A DNA stretch of 64,000 nucleotides, taken from assembly GCA_033032175.1 (NCBI GenBank), contig CM065318.1, forward strand, positions 16,988,001 through 17,052,000. The letters run 5' to 3'. The position numbers and the translations under genes are program-made. Within the stretch, counting starts at the first letter, position 1. Each line of letters starts with the position of its first letter. The notes below the pieces were generated by a model that was not told the DNA's origin, searched no databases, and worked only from the letters and a program-made list of their open reading frames with translations. This DNA is from Saturnia japonica. Taxonomy: Eukaryota > Arthropoda > Insecta > Lepidoptera > Saturniidae. Shown in pieces: positions 18,992 to 29,525 of the stretch.

Positions 18992-21886
18992 ATGGCTAAG
19001 TTTAAACCGAAAGCGTTAAATCTTTCATTTTTTAACGCGCGAAGCCTACTTCCGCAGCGTGATCTCGTCGCGACCTTTCTTAAAGATCACCAAGTAGATG
19101 TTCTTTTAGTGCAGGAGACGCTCTTAAAGCGTAGTAAACGTGATCCTAAAATCGCGAACTACAATATTGTAAGAAATGACCGGGCCGGCCGCGGGGGCGG
19201 CACTCTCATTTATTACAAACGATCGTTATATTGTACGCCGGTAGATCCTCCGATACTTACCAATATGGAAGTATCCGTGTGTAGACTAGGAATGACCGAC
19301 CACCCGTCCATAACGTTAGTTTCAGTTTATCTCTCGCCGAGGAAAGTGCCTCTCAGGTCTGACCTAGAAAAGCTACTTTCGCTCGGTGAATCGGTCATTA
19401 TAGCGGGTGACCTCAATTGTGGACACACTTCGTTTGGCAATTGGAGAGACTCCAGAAATGGTGTTAAACTCGAAGAGCTAACGAACGTGCTAAACTTTGA
19501 TGTCATAGCGCCACCCACTCCCACCCACTTTCAAGACAACTGTATGCCGACAGTGCTTGATGTAGCTCTCATTAAAGGTATCGCGCTTCGGTTACGACTC
19601 ATTCGGGTCGTACACGAGCTCGACTCCGACCACCGTCCGGTCATCATGCAGCTAGGTCAACCAGACGACTCTAGCCCTCCTTCGGTCCAAGTGGTTGACT
19701 ATGCTAAGTTAAAACATTATCTTGCGGACAGGCCGTCCTCGTCCAGTTTAGATAGGATCCCGGACGTATTGGGGTCCGTTGCAGATGTAGATCTCGCGAT
19801 CGATTCCCTGGTCGACCACCTGCAGGTCGGCATCGGAGAGGCCTCGAGAGAGGTCGAAGAGGCGAGCGATCGCCGCTTCGTACTCCCTGCCGACGTGCGG
19901 GCGTTGTTGACGGAAAAGAACGCGGCGACTCGTGCGCACGACCACTATCCGACCGAGGAAAACCGCGCACGCTTACGCGCGCTTCAGAGAGCGGTTAGAG
20001 CCCGCATATTAGAACTCAGGAGTCACAGATGGGACGCCCTCGTCGAAGGGCTAAGGCCGTCGCATCTGGCTTACTGGAAACTAGCTCGCAGCCTCAAAAT
20101 AGAGGCTTCTTATCTTATGCCCCCCCTCGAGAGGGGTCCCGGTATACCACTCGCCTTCGATAGCAGCGACAAGGCGGAGTGCCTCGCCACTTGTTTGGAG
20201 AGCCAGTGCTCTCCGAACAGTGTCGATGCAAATACCGACCGGGTCGAGGGTATCGATGGATGCGTGCGGGAGCTGGATAAGCTCCCCGCGACAGCCTCCC
20301 TGTCCCCAGTCACGTCTGAGGAGGTTCTTTCCATTATAAAAAGCCTTAAGCTCAGAAAAGCACCAGGTCCCGACGGGATCAGGAATGAAGTACTTAGGCT
20401 TCTTCCTGATCGCCTCATAGCTCTATTGGTCTGCATCTTCAATGTAGCCATAGTCCACTGCCATTTTCCAGCCGCCTGGAAAAAGGCAATAGTCATAGGT
20501 ATCCGTAAGCCCGGCAAGAGCGCGTCGCTTCCCGACAGCTATCGCCCGATCAGTCTCCTAAATACGTTAGGGAAAATTTACGAGCGGATCCTTCTGAACC
20601 GTCTCAAGCCAATAATAGAGGAGAAAGACCTCTATCCGCCTGAGCAATTCGGTTTCCGTGCTAGATATTCTTGTACTCATCAAGTGCACCGCCTCACGGA
20701 GCACGTTGCATTTAATTTTGCTGAACTTTATAAACCACGCCGTACACTTGCGGTCTTTTTCGACGTGGCCAAGGCCTTTGATAAGGTCTGGCACGAGGGA
20801 TTGATTTACAAGTTGTACCGCTTTGAAGTCCCCGATAGGCTAATTAAAATAATTCGCGACTATTTAACAGATCGCACCTTCCGCTATAGAGTGGAAGGTG
20901 AATTGTCCACGCCCCGTCCAATACGCTCAGGCGTTCCCCAAGGTTCGATCCTGGCTCCTAGCCTATTTAACCTGTACGTCAGTGACCTACCTCGACTCCC
21001 GGAGGTCGAGGTAGGGCTATACGCTGACGATACAGTCTTATATGCCTCAGATAGGAATAGATCCCACCTCAGACACAAAGTCCAACGCTCCGTGACCACT
21101 CTCGGGAAGTGGTTTAACGAGTGGCGTATAGCCGTTAATCCCTCGAAGAGCGCCGCGATGCTCTTCGATGCGGATTCGTCACAGATACCGTGGAAGCTTA
21201 AACCTGTTAAGCTCTACGATAAGCCGATTCCGTATGTAAGAGAGACCAAATATCTAGGGGTAACCCTAGATAGTAGGCTCTCTTTTAGACCCCACATCCG
21301 TAAGGTTAGGAACAGGGCCGCGTGGGTCCTGGGCCGGTTGCATCCTCTGTTGTGTTCGGTGAGTAAAATGTCCACGCGACATAAGCTCACGCTCTACAAG
21401 ACGTGTATTCGACCAATTTTGACATACAGTTGCGCCGTGTTCGCACATATGTCCGAGTCGAGTTTCAAACGGTTACAATCGATACAGAATAGGTTCCTCT
21501 ATCGTCTCACCGGGGCCCCGTGGTATGTTCGAAGCGTAGATCTCCATAGAGATATGGAGCTTCCTTCGATACATGCCTACGTTAAACAGCTCTCCCGTTC
21601 GTATTTCGACACCGCGTCGAACCACGCGAATCCGTTAATAAAAACAGCCGCCACTTATGTTCCGGCACCCACGGACATCCGGTGCAAACGCCGGCCGCGC
21701 AATATTTTTATTGATCCCGACGATCACATCGAAAATTCGAATAAATATTACACATCCGTCTCTCCAAACAGAGCGTGCCAGCGCCCACGCCCGCGTAACC
21801 ACCGTTCTCTCCGCAGAGGGCGGGCGGTCAATTTCGCTCCAGCACACCCGTCACGTCCACCCTCTCTAGCGGTAACCCAAGCCTAG
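18992..21886 (+). CDS. ORF2: endonuclease and reverse transcriptase
   Basis: 964 codons, uninterrupted. Residues 1-225 are an APE-type endonuclease: NARSLL near the start, VLLVQET, GDLN with Asp140, and SDHRPV with catalytic Asp213 and His214. The RT spans about 455-740: KAPGPDGI, then PDSYRPISLLNTLGKIYE, FGFRARYSCTHQ, VFFDVAKAFDKVWHEG (Asp591), SGVPQGSILAPSLFNLY, the catalytic YADD at 677-680, and KYLGVTLD. There is no RNase H domain, as expected for the Jockey clade. The endonuclease nicks target DNA and the RT copies element RNA from the nick. The start is nine bases after the ORF1 stop, consistent with reinitiation on a bicistronic RNA. All catalytic residues I checked are present, so this copy may still make active enzyme. 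Confidence 0.95.
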   Translation: MAKFKPKALNLSFFNARSLLPQRDLVATFLKDHQVDVLLVQETLLKRSKRDPKIANYNIVRNDRAGRGGGTLIYYKRSLYCTPVDPPILTNMEVSVCRLGMTDHPSITLVSVYLSPRKVPLRSDLEKLLSLGESVIIAGDLNCGHTSFGNWRDSRNGVKLEELTNVLNFDVIAPPTPTHFQDNCMPTVLDVALIKGIALRLRLIRVVHELDSDHRPVIMQLGQPDDSSPPSVQVVDYAKLKHYLADRPSSSSLDRIPDVLGSVADVDLAIDSLVDHLQVGIGEASREVEEASDRRFVLPADVRALLTEKNAATRAHDHYPTEENRARLRALQRAVRARILELRSHRWDALVEGLRPSHLAYWKLARSLKIEASYLMPPLERGPGIPLAFDSSDKAECLATCLESQCSPNSVDANTDRVEGIDGCVRELDKLPATASLSPVTSEEVLSIIKSLKLRKAPGPDGIRNEVLRLLPDRLIALLVCIFNVAIVHCHFPAAWKKAIVIGIRKPGKSASLPDSYRPISLLNTLGKIYERILLNRLKPIIEEKDLYPPEQFGFRARYSCTHQVHRLTEHVAFNFAELYKPRRTLAVFFDVAKAFDKVWHEGLIYKLYRFEVPDRLIKIIRDYLTDRTFRYRVEGELSTPRPIRSGVPQGSILAPSLFNLYVSDLPRLPEVEVGLYADDTVLYASDRNRSHLRHKVQRSVTTLGKWFNEWRIAVNPSKSAAMLFDADSSQIPWKLKPVKLYDKPIPYVRETKYLGVTLDSRLSFRPHIRKVRNRAAWVLGRLHPLLCSVSKMSTRHKLTLYKTCIRPILTYSCAVFAHMSESSFKRLQSIQNRFLYRLTGAPWYVRSVDLHRDMELPSIHAYVKQLSRSYFDTASNHANPLIKTAATYVPAPTDIRCKRRPRNIFIDPDDHIENSNKYYTSVSPNRACQRPRPRNHRSLRRGRAVNFAPAHPSRPPSLAVTQA

Positions 21887-22429
21887 GTCCGTTCCTCGGT
21901 GTGAAACCCTTGGGTCAGGCAACCGCCCGCGCGATACAAGTGACACTGTACGTGCATCACTTAGCTACCTACATACAACACTACACACGTATGAACATAC
22001 ACACGTGCACACCACACAGGTACATAGGTTCTGTGAGGGACCTTTTTTTTCTTTTTTTACGCTAGTTAGTTAGCGCTAGTTAGTGTAGAAACATTCCGAT
22101 TACTGAATACACATACGCACGGTTCCTTCCTTCCTCCCAGGAGGAAGGGAACGTGCCTATGTGTATAAATTAGTTAGCTCGAATCGTAGGTGTAGGGATT
22201 CGATTAGATCGCGACCTATTTGCGAACGCGGCGACCGCCCGAGCCGAGGTCCGGCCACTTTGGCACCCTCGTGCGAGTCGTCTACAAAACTTTCGCGGCT
22301 GAGTGCCCTCTGCGCTCGCCCCCAAGTCCGGTGAAGCTGTAAAAGCCGCAGCGGCTTTAGGGCCCCTAAGGCTAACAGTGTAGTCAGTTCTAAAAAAAAA
22401 AAAAAAAAGAAAAAAAAAAAAAAAAAAAA
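21887..22429 (+). other. LINE 3' UTR and poly(A) tail
   Basis: Non-coding. Contains CACACGTGCACACCACACAG, AGGTTCTGTGAGGGACC and the terminal block with CCGGTGAAGCTGTAAAAGCC and GGCTAACAGTGTAGTCAG, then an A tract interrupted by one G. Fragments of this segment recur at 1005-1410 and 47390-47484 (plus) and near 35528, 53383, 55262 and 55705 (minus), so it is a handy family tag. Confidence 0.88.
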
Positions 22430-22440
22430 CACAACAACCA
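22430..22440. repeat. Target-site duplication, right, of the Jockey LINE
   Basis: CACAACAACCA directly after the poly(A) tail, identical to 16584-16594. Confidence 0.92.
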
Positions 22441-22492
22441 TTATGTATTTTAAATGTGTACGTATTATACGTTTGTATTTTTTTCAGATGAT

Positions 22493-22680
22493 ATTCCCAT
22501 GGATATTTCAAATGTGCAAGGTGATTGGAAGGAAAATTATATTGTGAATAATGATTGTGAGTACTTGTATGTATATTTTCATAATTAGTGTGTAATTAAT
22601 CATTTTCTGAATTTAAAAAAAACATGGATATGAAGGTTTCACTTCTACCACGTGTGAATTGCACACATGATTTTTTATTT
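22493..22680 (+). repeat. Family E repeat, 3' half
   Basis: Resumes the repeat interrupted at 15531: CCATGGATATTTCAAATGTG, AATAATGATTGTGAGTACTT, AAGGTTTCACTTCTACCACG and TGTGAATTGCACACA. It is preceded by TTTTTTTCAG, which resembles a 3' splice site, and contains GATTGTGAGT, which resembles a 5' splice site. Joined in phase to the 15.5-kb half, the frame stays open to a TAG shortly after CEYLYVYFHN. The uninterrupted copies argue that this is an insertion, not a true intron. Confidence 0.6.
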
Positions 22681-22684
22681 TTTT

Positions 22685-22995
22685 AAACAAAGTGGAGGTT
22701 TTGGCGGGATCTTGAGGTGACATGTTGTGGTTTTTATTTTTAATTCATTAAGTTAGGTTTTTTGACCCGATTTAATGTAATATTAGTGGCATTTTGCATG
22801 ATATAGTTTGGTTGTTGTGCATACTAATTATGTGAAGAGAATTGTAAATACAAATTGGAAACATTCATTTTGACATGTCACAAAAACTTTCTAGATAGTT
22901 GTGACAAGGGTATTGTCTTGTCAAAAGATCCCACTTTAAAACATTGACACTGGCGAGTGCTTTTTGCGGCGCCAAAACAAGGAGAAGAAGAAACA
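22685..22995 (+). repeat. Family C repeat
   Basis: Starts TTTTGGCGGGATCTTGAGGT and ends GCGGCGCCAAAACAAGGAGA followed by AGAAGAAAC. Core blocks are TAATATTAGTGGCATTTTGC, TGATATAGTTTGGTTGTTGT and CACAAAAACTTTCTAGATAG. A consistent (GAA)-rich 3' end in several copies suggests a retrotransposed, trinucleotide-tailed family. Non-coding. Confidence 0.7.
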
Positions 22996-23589
22996 ATGTG
23001 AAATTTAAAAAACATATAGGTACCTACCTAAGCAAAGGAACTAAATACATACAGCCAAATGTCTCCCAGGTGTTAAATTAAATTAAACTAGGCGTGTCAT
23101 AGTTTCATTTTGTTATGTATGAACTTTGAATAGACAAGCTGAATAATCTTTAATAGATGCCTTTATAAAATATTCTATGTAGAAACAATGTTATAATTGA
23201 AGGCAAATAATACTGAGTCACGCGATCGCTGCCGCGCTGGCAAAATGACATTAACATTCGCGAAAACACGTTTCATGAAATTTTCGTCTTAACAATTAAT
23301 GGTTAAAGAAGATAATTGTATGGCAAATTCGAATTTAATTTTTATTTTTATTTTTGTAATTGCTTAAATTGAATTTTGTAACATTTGACCTATTTCACGC
23401 ATAGCTACTAGCTCTCTGATGTATTGCGTTGTTTATTATGATAAAAAATGGGTACTAATTAATAATGAGGTGATACCAGTTATAATATCATATTTGGGGT
23501 ACTTTTATACCTATTACTGTTCATGACTAATGTCAAAACATCATATTATTATCTATTAGATGTGCCCGCGGCCCTGCTCGCGTGGATTA
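22996..23589. other. Unrecognised A+T-rich sequence
   Basis: A decayed head (GTGCCCGCGGCCCTGCTCGC) of the CTAGCTG superfamily lies at about 23561-23582. Otherwise nothing recognised. Confidence 0.45.
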
Positions 23590-23599
23590 CGTTGCGTTA

Positions 23600-23840
23600 T
23601 GGTACGTTTGTGTGATATAGTTTGGCTGTTGTGAATAAATCGAGTGGATTATAAATATAAAGAGGAAACATGCATTTCGAGATGTCAAAAAAATACCCTA
23701 GATAGTTCTGACAAGGACACCCCCATTTTGTCACGAGACCCCACTTTGTTTAATAGAAAATTTTACGAATGCTTAGAAATATTGACATTCAGGTGCTTTT
23801 TGCGGCGCCAAAACAAGAAGAAGAAAAAGAAGGGTATGCC
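23600..23840 (+). repeat. Family C repeat, 5'-truncated
   Basis: Matches the 22.7-kb copy from GTGATATAGTTTGGCTGTTG through GCGGCGCCAAAACAAGAAGA and a run of GAAGAAAAAGAAG. A 68-codon frame across it is an accident of the repeat. Confidence 0.7.
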
Positions 23841-23964
23841 CGTGGAGTGAAATGACAGATTGGGTTGTACTCGGACGTGCTTTTTATAAAAGTGCCAAAT
23901 AAAAAAGTAAATCTATAATTTTCACATTTATTTTATCTCCCAAATAAACCAGCGACAAATATAT

Positions 23965-24500
23965 TTAACTAGCTGTGCCCGTGGCTTCACTCACGTGGAC
24001 TTCAGAATGCCCGCGCGAATCTTTCTCCCCCGCTCCCGGCTATTTTAAAGATAAAAAAATGCTTATCGTGGGTGTTCCTTAGAAGATAGATGTATACTCT
24101 CCCGGACTTTTTTGTAGGTTTTTTACGCCTATGATTACGTCATACATTAATTTGCTAAATCTCTTATAGTTTACACAGCATAAACCATTTAAGCACTCGA
24201 ATTAATTCACCATGACCAGCTTTTTTTATTTGTGCGAAACCCTAATTCTTTTCTAAAATAAAAGTAGCTTAAGTTACTCCCTATGTCATCAGCTATCTAT
24301 CAGTGAAAGTCCCGTCAAAATCGGTCTAACCGTTTAGGAGATTACCCGTAACTAACAGACAGACAGACAGACAAAAATTTAAAAAATGGGCTTTTTGTTA
24401 ATGGTATCGTATATACTTTCATATGCATTTAGTAAAAAACTGTTATTTTGACATTACACACAGACACTTCAATTTTATTAATTGTATATAGATTACGTGT
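23965..24500 (+). repeat. CTAGCTG-headed repeat, subfamily D, full length
   Basis: Head AACTAGCTGTGCCCGTGGCT, all the body blocks of the family, a (GACA)n tract near 24358, and the tail ACACTTCAATTTTATTAATT. One of the best-preserved copies here. Confidence 0.8.
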
Positions 24501-24519
24501 GGAACAAAGACATGTGCCA

Positions 24520-24640
24520 TGTTAGTTCAGCTAAATCTCACCTCAATTGGAATTCGAACCCACGTAATTTGACGCTTTATGTCCGAATACACTATCACTG
24601 GATTATCATCAAATCAATCAATCGCACTAGCTTGTATCGC
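24520..24640 (-). repeat. tRNA-derived SINE fragment
   Basis: The minus strand has CAGTGATAGTG (A-box-like) and GTGGGTTCGAATTCCAATTG (B-box). The spacing resembles a tRNA head but no intact cloverleaf is apparent. It is a SINE head rather than a tRNA gene. Confidence 0.5.
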
Positions 24641-24704
24641 GTGAATTGATGGCGGGGTCACGTGATTTTAAAAATGCACTCAACGCTGATTGTAATGTAT
24701 TCTA

Positions 24705-25350
24705 TCGGAGCCCGCGGCTGCACTCGCATGGACTATAGAAAGTACAGAATGCCATCGATAGGGCACACGCACGATTCGTGCTAACCCTCACTCCCGGTTA
24801 TTTTAAAGAAAAATATATTTATTGTGGGTGAAGAAATAAACATATGCTTTCGCTAACTTTTGGCCTTTTTAACATCTACAATTGTGTAGTACATTAATTT
24901 GATATATCTTAGGCTTACTCAGCGTAAGCCAATTATGCGCCCAGTAATCGTCGTTTTCCGAATTGATCTTTATTTGTGCGGAACCCTAAACCTTTTTCTA
25001 AATTAAAAGTAGCCTAAGTTACGCCCTATACATCAACTATCTGCCAGTGAAAGTCCCATCAAAATAGGTGCCAACCGTTTTGGATATTACCAGGAACAAG
25101 CAAATAGACAGACAGACAAAAAATTTAAAAATGTTTTCTTTTTGTGTTATGAATACCGAACCTATATACTTTCATATGCATTTAGTAAAAAGTTGATTTT
25201 TGACATTACAAACATCATCATTTGAGCCGCAGGACGTCCACTGCTGAACATAGGCCTCCCCCATAGATCTCCAGAGCGACCGATCTTGTGCGGCCTGCAC
25301 CCAACGGTTACACATACAATTACAAACAGACACATATAATTATTTAATTT
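24705..25350 (+). repeat. CTAGCTG-headed repeat, subfamily D, split by an RTE tail
   Basis: Head remnant GGAGCCCGCGGCTGCACTCG. The body follows the family order to TTTTTGACATTACAAAC at 25213, is interrupted by an RTE LINE fragment (25214-25318), and resumes at the duplicated ATTACAAAC with CAGACACA. The nesting dates the RTE insertion after this repeat. Confidence 0.75.
25214..25318 (-). mobile_element. RTE LINE 3' end, nested, with 9-bp duplication
   Basis: The minus strand reads NRWVQAAQDRSLWRSMGEAY followed by VQQWTSCGS and a short (ATG)n tail. The terminal stop seen at 2.4 kb is changed to Ser (TGA to TCA). It is flanked by ATTACAAAC at 25205-25213 and 25319-25327. A 5'-truncated insertion into a subfamily D repeat. 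Confidence 0.85.
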
Positions 25351-26324
25351 TGTTTATTTCTATAGATGAATGAAACCAAGAAACATCACAGACGAGAAAT
25401 GATCAGAATTGAACGTGCCACTTCCTGCATTTGTACTCAGTAATTGTTAAGTTGGATGTAGTTTCATAAAAAATCTATTAATTTGATGTCGATATATTGT
25501 ATACTTACTTCTATCAGTATTTTTAGCTTTGACGATTTTCCTATAAAAAATTATTATAATTTTTTTATTTCAGACATAAGTCATTTCTTTAGTATACATA
25601 TAGCTTAGAAACTAGTGTTAGTACTTACATCTACTATGTAAACAGAAAATAATTATTTATGAAACGCCACATTTGCGTGCAGGCGTACACAATGTCCCAG
25701 TATGCTACAGCTTTCAGGATACTGTTTGGGATGGCGCGTACCCTACGCATGAGTGAAGTAAGTAAGAGATGTAGCGAACAGAAAATTTTCTTGAAATTTT
25801 TTCCTTCTTGGGGCAGTTTGACTGGTGGAATACTTCCACCCTGCAGAAGATCGTAGTAGCAAAGAGCTTCTTCACTTACTCTTTACGTATAAATACTTTT
25901 TTTTTTCAAAGGTATATAAATATAAGATTTCGTATGAAAACGATACCTCATGTTGTTAACGTCGCCGCTTCGTAATAAGCTATTAATCAAATGCAAGGAT
26001 AAAAATAGACAATTATATAAATGTATAGACACGTATATAAATGTGTACCCGCTCAGTCAAGGCTCAAGGCGACGCGCGCGGCTATGATGAGCCTTTATAC
26101 GCATGTGTTTGTGTGACGTCACTGAAATATGTTAATCCAACCTTGCTTTATGTACCCACAAGAGATTGGTAATGATTATTTACAATGTTTCGTTTTCTGT
26201 TCTGATCTATCAAAACAACAAGCAAGGTTATCTTCTGTTTGTACTCGTACAGTCAACCTTTGTAGCGATTAAGTGAGATTTTTTATTTCATAAATTAACC
26301 TCGCTTTGAAAATAAACTTATTAT
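25345..26324. other. Mostly unrecognised sequence
   Basis: 25800-25860 is a fragment (CTGGTGGAATACTTCCACCC) shared with 9625-9650. A 65-codon frame over it is not a gene. The rest is A+T-rich. Confidence 0.45.
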
Positions 26325-26790
26325 ACACAAGCTATGCCCGCGGCTTCGCTCACGTGGATTAGGTACAGGATGCCATCGATCTGGCATCTGGCGAAATTTT
26401 CTCCCCCATTCCCGGCTATTTTAAAGACAAAAATGCTTATTATGGGTGTTCCTTATAAGATAGATGTATACTCTCCCTGACTTTTTTGTAGGTCTTTTTA
26501 ATGCCTACAATTATGTAGTAGGTTAATTTGATATATCTCTTATGGTTTAGTCACCTTAAGCCATTTAAACGCCCGAATTGATTCACTATATCCAATTTTT
26601 TATATAAGCGCGAAACTCTTTTTTTTTCTAAATTAAAAATAGCCTCAGTTACTCCTTATGACATAGTTATCTACCAGTGAAAGTTCCGTCAAAATCTGTC
26701 CAACCGTTTCGGAGATTACCCGGAACACATAGACAGACAGACAAAAACGTTAAAAATTGCTTTTTTGTTATAAGTTCTATGCATCGTTTT
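26325..26790 (+). repeat. CTAGCTG-headed repeat, subfamily D, 3'-truncated
   Basis: Head CAAGCTATGCCCGCGGCTTC, then GCTCACGTGGATT, GGCTATTTTAAAGACAAAAA, TAGATGTATACTCTCCCTGA and the AGTGAAAGTTCCGTCAAAAT block. It loses similarity around GTTATAAGTTC, before the usual tail. Confidence 0.75.
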
Positions 26791-27749
26791 CTTACCGAAC
26801 CTGGTCTTCTTTTGACCGAACCGGTCTCTTGGTATCGTTACCAAGTCCTCTGGACAGTTGAACGACTCTGAGACACATAACTTTGGAAAAAACCTTCTTC
26901 AAGTAGGGCTATAATTTTACCGGTCCTTATCGCTTTGTCAGTCCTATCAGACAGTGGTATTTAATGTGGAAAGAAAGATTACATTGTTTAATTTGCAAAA
27001 AATATCCAAAAAGCTTTTAATTTTTAATAATCAGCAAAAAACAATTCCAGCAATTCGCGCCACTAATAAAGCAATTTTACAATAATCACTATTTCTCTTT
27101 TGTTGTTTTCAAAATTTAAATTTGGAACGTAAGGAATGATGCCAGGATGCTAAATACCGTGCCGATACATCATCAAATTAATAAAACCTCTTTCTTGTAA
27201 TATTCATTGAATTAGAGAAAAAAATCTAAGTGCCCGTTTTTTTCGCAAAAGGGCTTCTAATAATGTTAGTCATTTAGTAGGCCTGTACTGCCGGTAAATG
27301 AGGACGAATATGCGTTGTTATTTTCAAAAAGTTCCATAAAAACAAAACTTGATTAACTTATTTGTAGTGTTTGGTGTAAATATCGATACTTATTATATTA
27401 TCAGGAAATATTACAAAATTCTAAAATTAGTCATTTATTGTAAAAACATAATACATATCTGTTAAAAGATCAAAAAAGTTTTACTTTAAACGCGAATGAA
27501 GGTTAAATCCGCAATTAATATTTTTATTTATTTATTAAAAATTAAAATAAAATTATTATTAGTGTTGAATTAAAATATAACAATAAATAGAAACAAATTC
27601 CATTGTAGATTTTACAGAACGTTATTTCAACAAATTAAACATTAAATTTGGAACAAATAGCCTATAACCTGGATTAACATATAATATAGAGTACTTTTTA
27701 TCTCGGTAAAAACAACTTTTTGTCGTTCAGTGATCGGAGTTGGGGCGCG
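26791..27749. other. Unrecognised A+T-rich sequence
   Basis: No gene or repeat recognised in this stretch. Confidence 0.4.
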
Positions 27750-27890
27750 CTGCTTTTGAAGCTGTCACAAAAACTCCCTGGACAATTTTAACAAGATAGC
27801 CACCACCTTGATATAGCTTTAACCTGAAGTCTGAACATAAGAAAAATATTATATCAATGGTGACATTGGCAATATTGTATATAGAGTATT
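27750..27890 (+). repeat. Family C repeat fragment
   Basis: Contains GTCACAAAAACTCCCTGGAC and AATTTTAACAAGATAGCCAC, the family C core, followed by GGTGACATTGGCAA. Decayed. Confidence 0.5.
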
Positions 27891-29204
27891 AACACACGTT
27901 ACCATTAAAAGAAGGGAGATTTTGGAGGAATCTTCTCCCCTATGATTATGTATAAAAACGTCTAGATTCCTACTCCGGCGCGCCGCGGCGTTTCAAAGGA
28001 GTATTTTTCAAGCTTGCAATTATAATTAAAAATTACATTTTGTGCAATTAAACTTTGCAAAGACTACTTTCTAAAAAAAGATAAGAATGAGTAGATTACA
28101 TTCCATAAGTAAGTATTATGATTACATTTAAATAAGTCACTTAAATTCATTTAAACGAATATAATTTTTTCATAAAAGTGAAGACCTCATTTCTTGTCAG
28201 CGTTGCTGTTATAAATGCATTGCAATTCTCTCTGATGGCTGTTAAAATTATAACAATATAGTATAATAATTTTAATGAACAATATAAATACTATTCCACT
28301 GTGCATATTGTATAGGTTGAAATTGCGTGGATAAATGTACTTTTGGAGTAGTTGGTCATATCGGTAGGTGCTGATAGGAACTCCACACTGCTTTAACGTA
28401 AAACCATCGAGTTTTTTCTCTTTAGGTTCATGTCGATGAGTAGTTGGCTGACAGTAGCTGAATGGAAACATATATTTTTTTTTTATCTATATCAGATCCA
28501 GTACTTGCTAATCGTTTCGTCGAGTTACTATTTCGTCTCGATAACTAAAGCTACGGGACAAAGATGAATAGCGTTTGTTCGTCGCATTGAGTATACAACT
28601 ATGTATTTGAATAACGAAAAAAAACGATACAAAAAAATATATACCTAATTTCCTGTTAGCTACAATATCCTGCTAATTCCTAGTGATTAATAGATAGCCT
28701 CAATATTACTGTCCTTCTTTAATCCTACTACAGACTGTAAGTTTCACGCTGCGGTTAAGGAGTCAGGGGCATTCAAATAGTATAAGGGAAGGGTTTAATG
28801 AGCTGCAGCTAACTTGGTGAGTAGCACACCAAATACATTCACTGAGCAAGAGACATGATGAATTCATCGATATTGAATTTCAATAAAACTACATATATCT
28901 GTAACTTTTTTAAATTGCCTATTGATTTTTATATACGAAATACCACGCGGACAGGGTCGCGGGCACATCTAGAAGATAATATAAAACCGATCAATCTCTA
29001 TGCACAAATTCCCCCACATTTTAAATAAAATGTTTTAACTTGGTATCCCCTATACAGCAAACAAAAACAGCTGACGCGCGTGTACAACAATGCCCCTTTT
29101 ACGCACACTAGGTTAGCGAAGCTGCGCCACAAAAATGACATCGGTCTCAATCTCAAGGCGACACTGTATCTAGACGTATATATAATCAAAGCCTGTCCCA
29201 TTGA
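27891..29204. other. Unrecognised A+T-rich sequence
   Basis: A 94-codon minus-strand frame at 28187-28471 has no recognisable domain. A short G+C patch (GGCGCGCCGCGGCG) lies near 27977. No supported gene. Confidence 0.4.
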
Positions 29205-29525
29205 TCCATGTTATGTTTTTTATTTTATTAATTATCTTAGGATTTTTCACCCTATATTATGTAATATTTGTGGCATTTTACGTGATATAGGTAATTTGGT
29301 TATTATGCATACGTGAAGTGGATTTTGTAAATATAAAATGGAAACAAGAAACATGCATTTTGAGTTGCCACAAAAACTTCCTGCCCTATATGGTTTTAGC
29401 AAGGGAATCGCTTGTTAGAACACAGTTTGAAAATTAAAATTCTAATATGGCTTAAACATTGACATTGGCATATTGTGCCGCTGCGGCGCGGCGTGGCGCC
29501 AAAACAAGAAGAAAAAGAACAATAG
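29205..29525 (+). repeat. Family C repeat
   Basis: From GTTTTTTATTTTATTAATTA through TAATATTTGTGGCATTTTAC, CGTGATATAGGTAATTTGGT, CACAAAAACTTCCTG and GGCGCCAAAACAAGAAGAAA. Same order and (GAA)-rich end as at 22685. Confidence 0.7.

Larger units (their letters stand above)
16595..22429 (+). mobile_element. Full-length Jockey-clade LINE, 5.8 kb
   Basis: A complete non-LTR retrotransposon between perfect 11-bp target-site duplications. In order it has a 614-bp 5' UTR starting GGAGTTCCGATTTGGTC, ORF1 (17209-18982, with an apparent frame break), a 9-bp gap, ORF2 (18992-21886), a 3' UTR and an A-rich tail of about 38 bp. Two ORFs, zinc knuckles in ORF1, an APE-type endonuclease and an RT without an RNase H domain are the Jockey-clade layout. 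It is markedly more G+C- and CpG-rich than its surroundings. It inserted into a region already holding a Tigger MITE and a family E repeat. The perfect duplication, long A tail and intact ORF2 suggest a young insertion. The ORF1 break may make this copy dependent on others. Confidence 0.93.

Noticed and set aside
20110..20517. 135-codon minus-strand frame in ORF2
   Set aside because: Antisense of the RT coding region with no recognisable domain.
22157..22511. Minus-strand frames with a poly-Phe run
   Set aside because: The Phe run is the LINE poly(A) tail read backwards.
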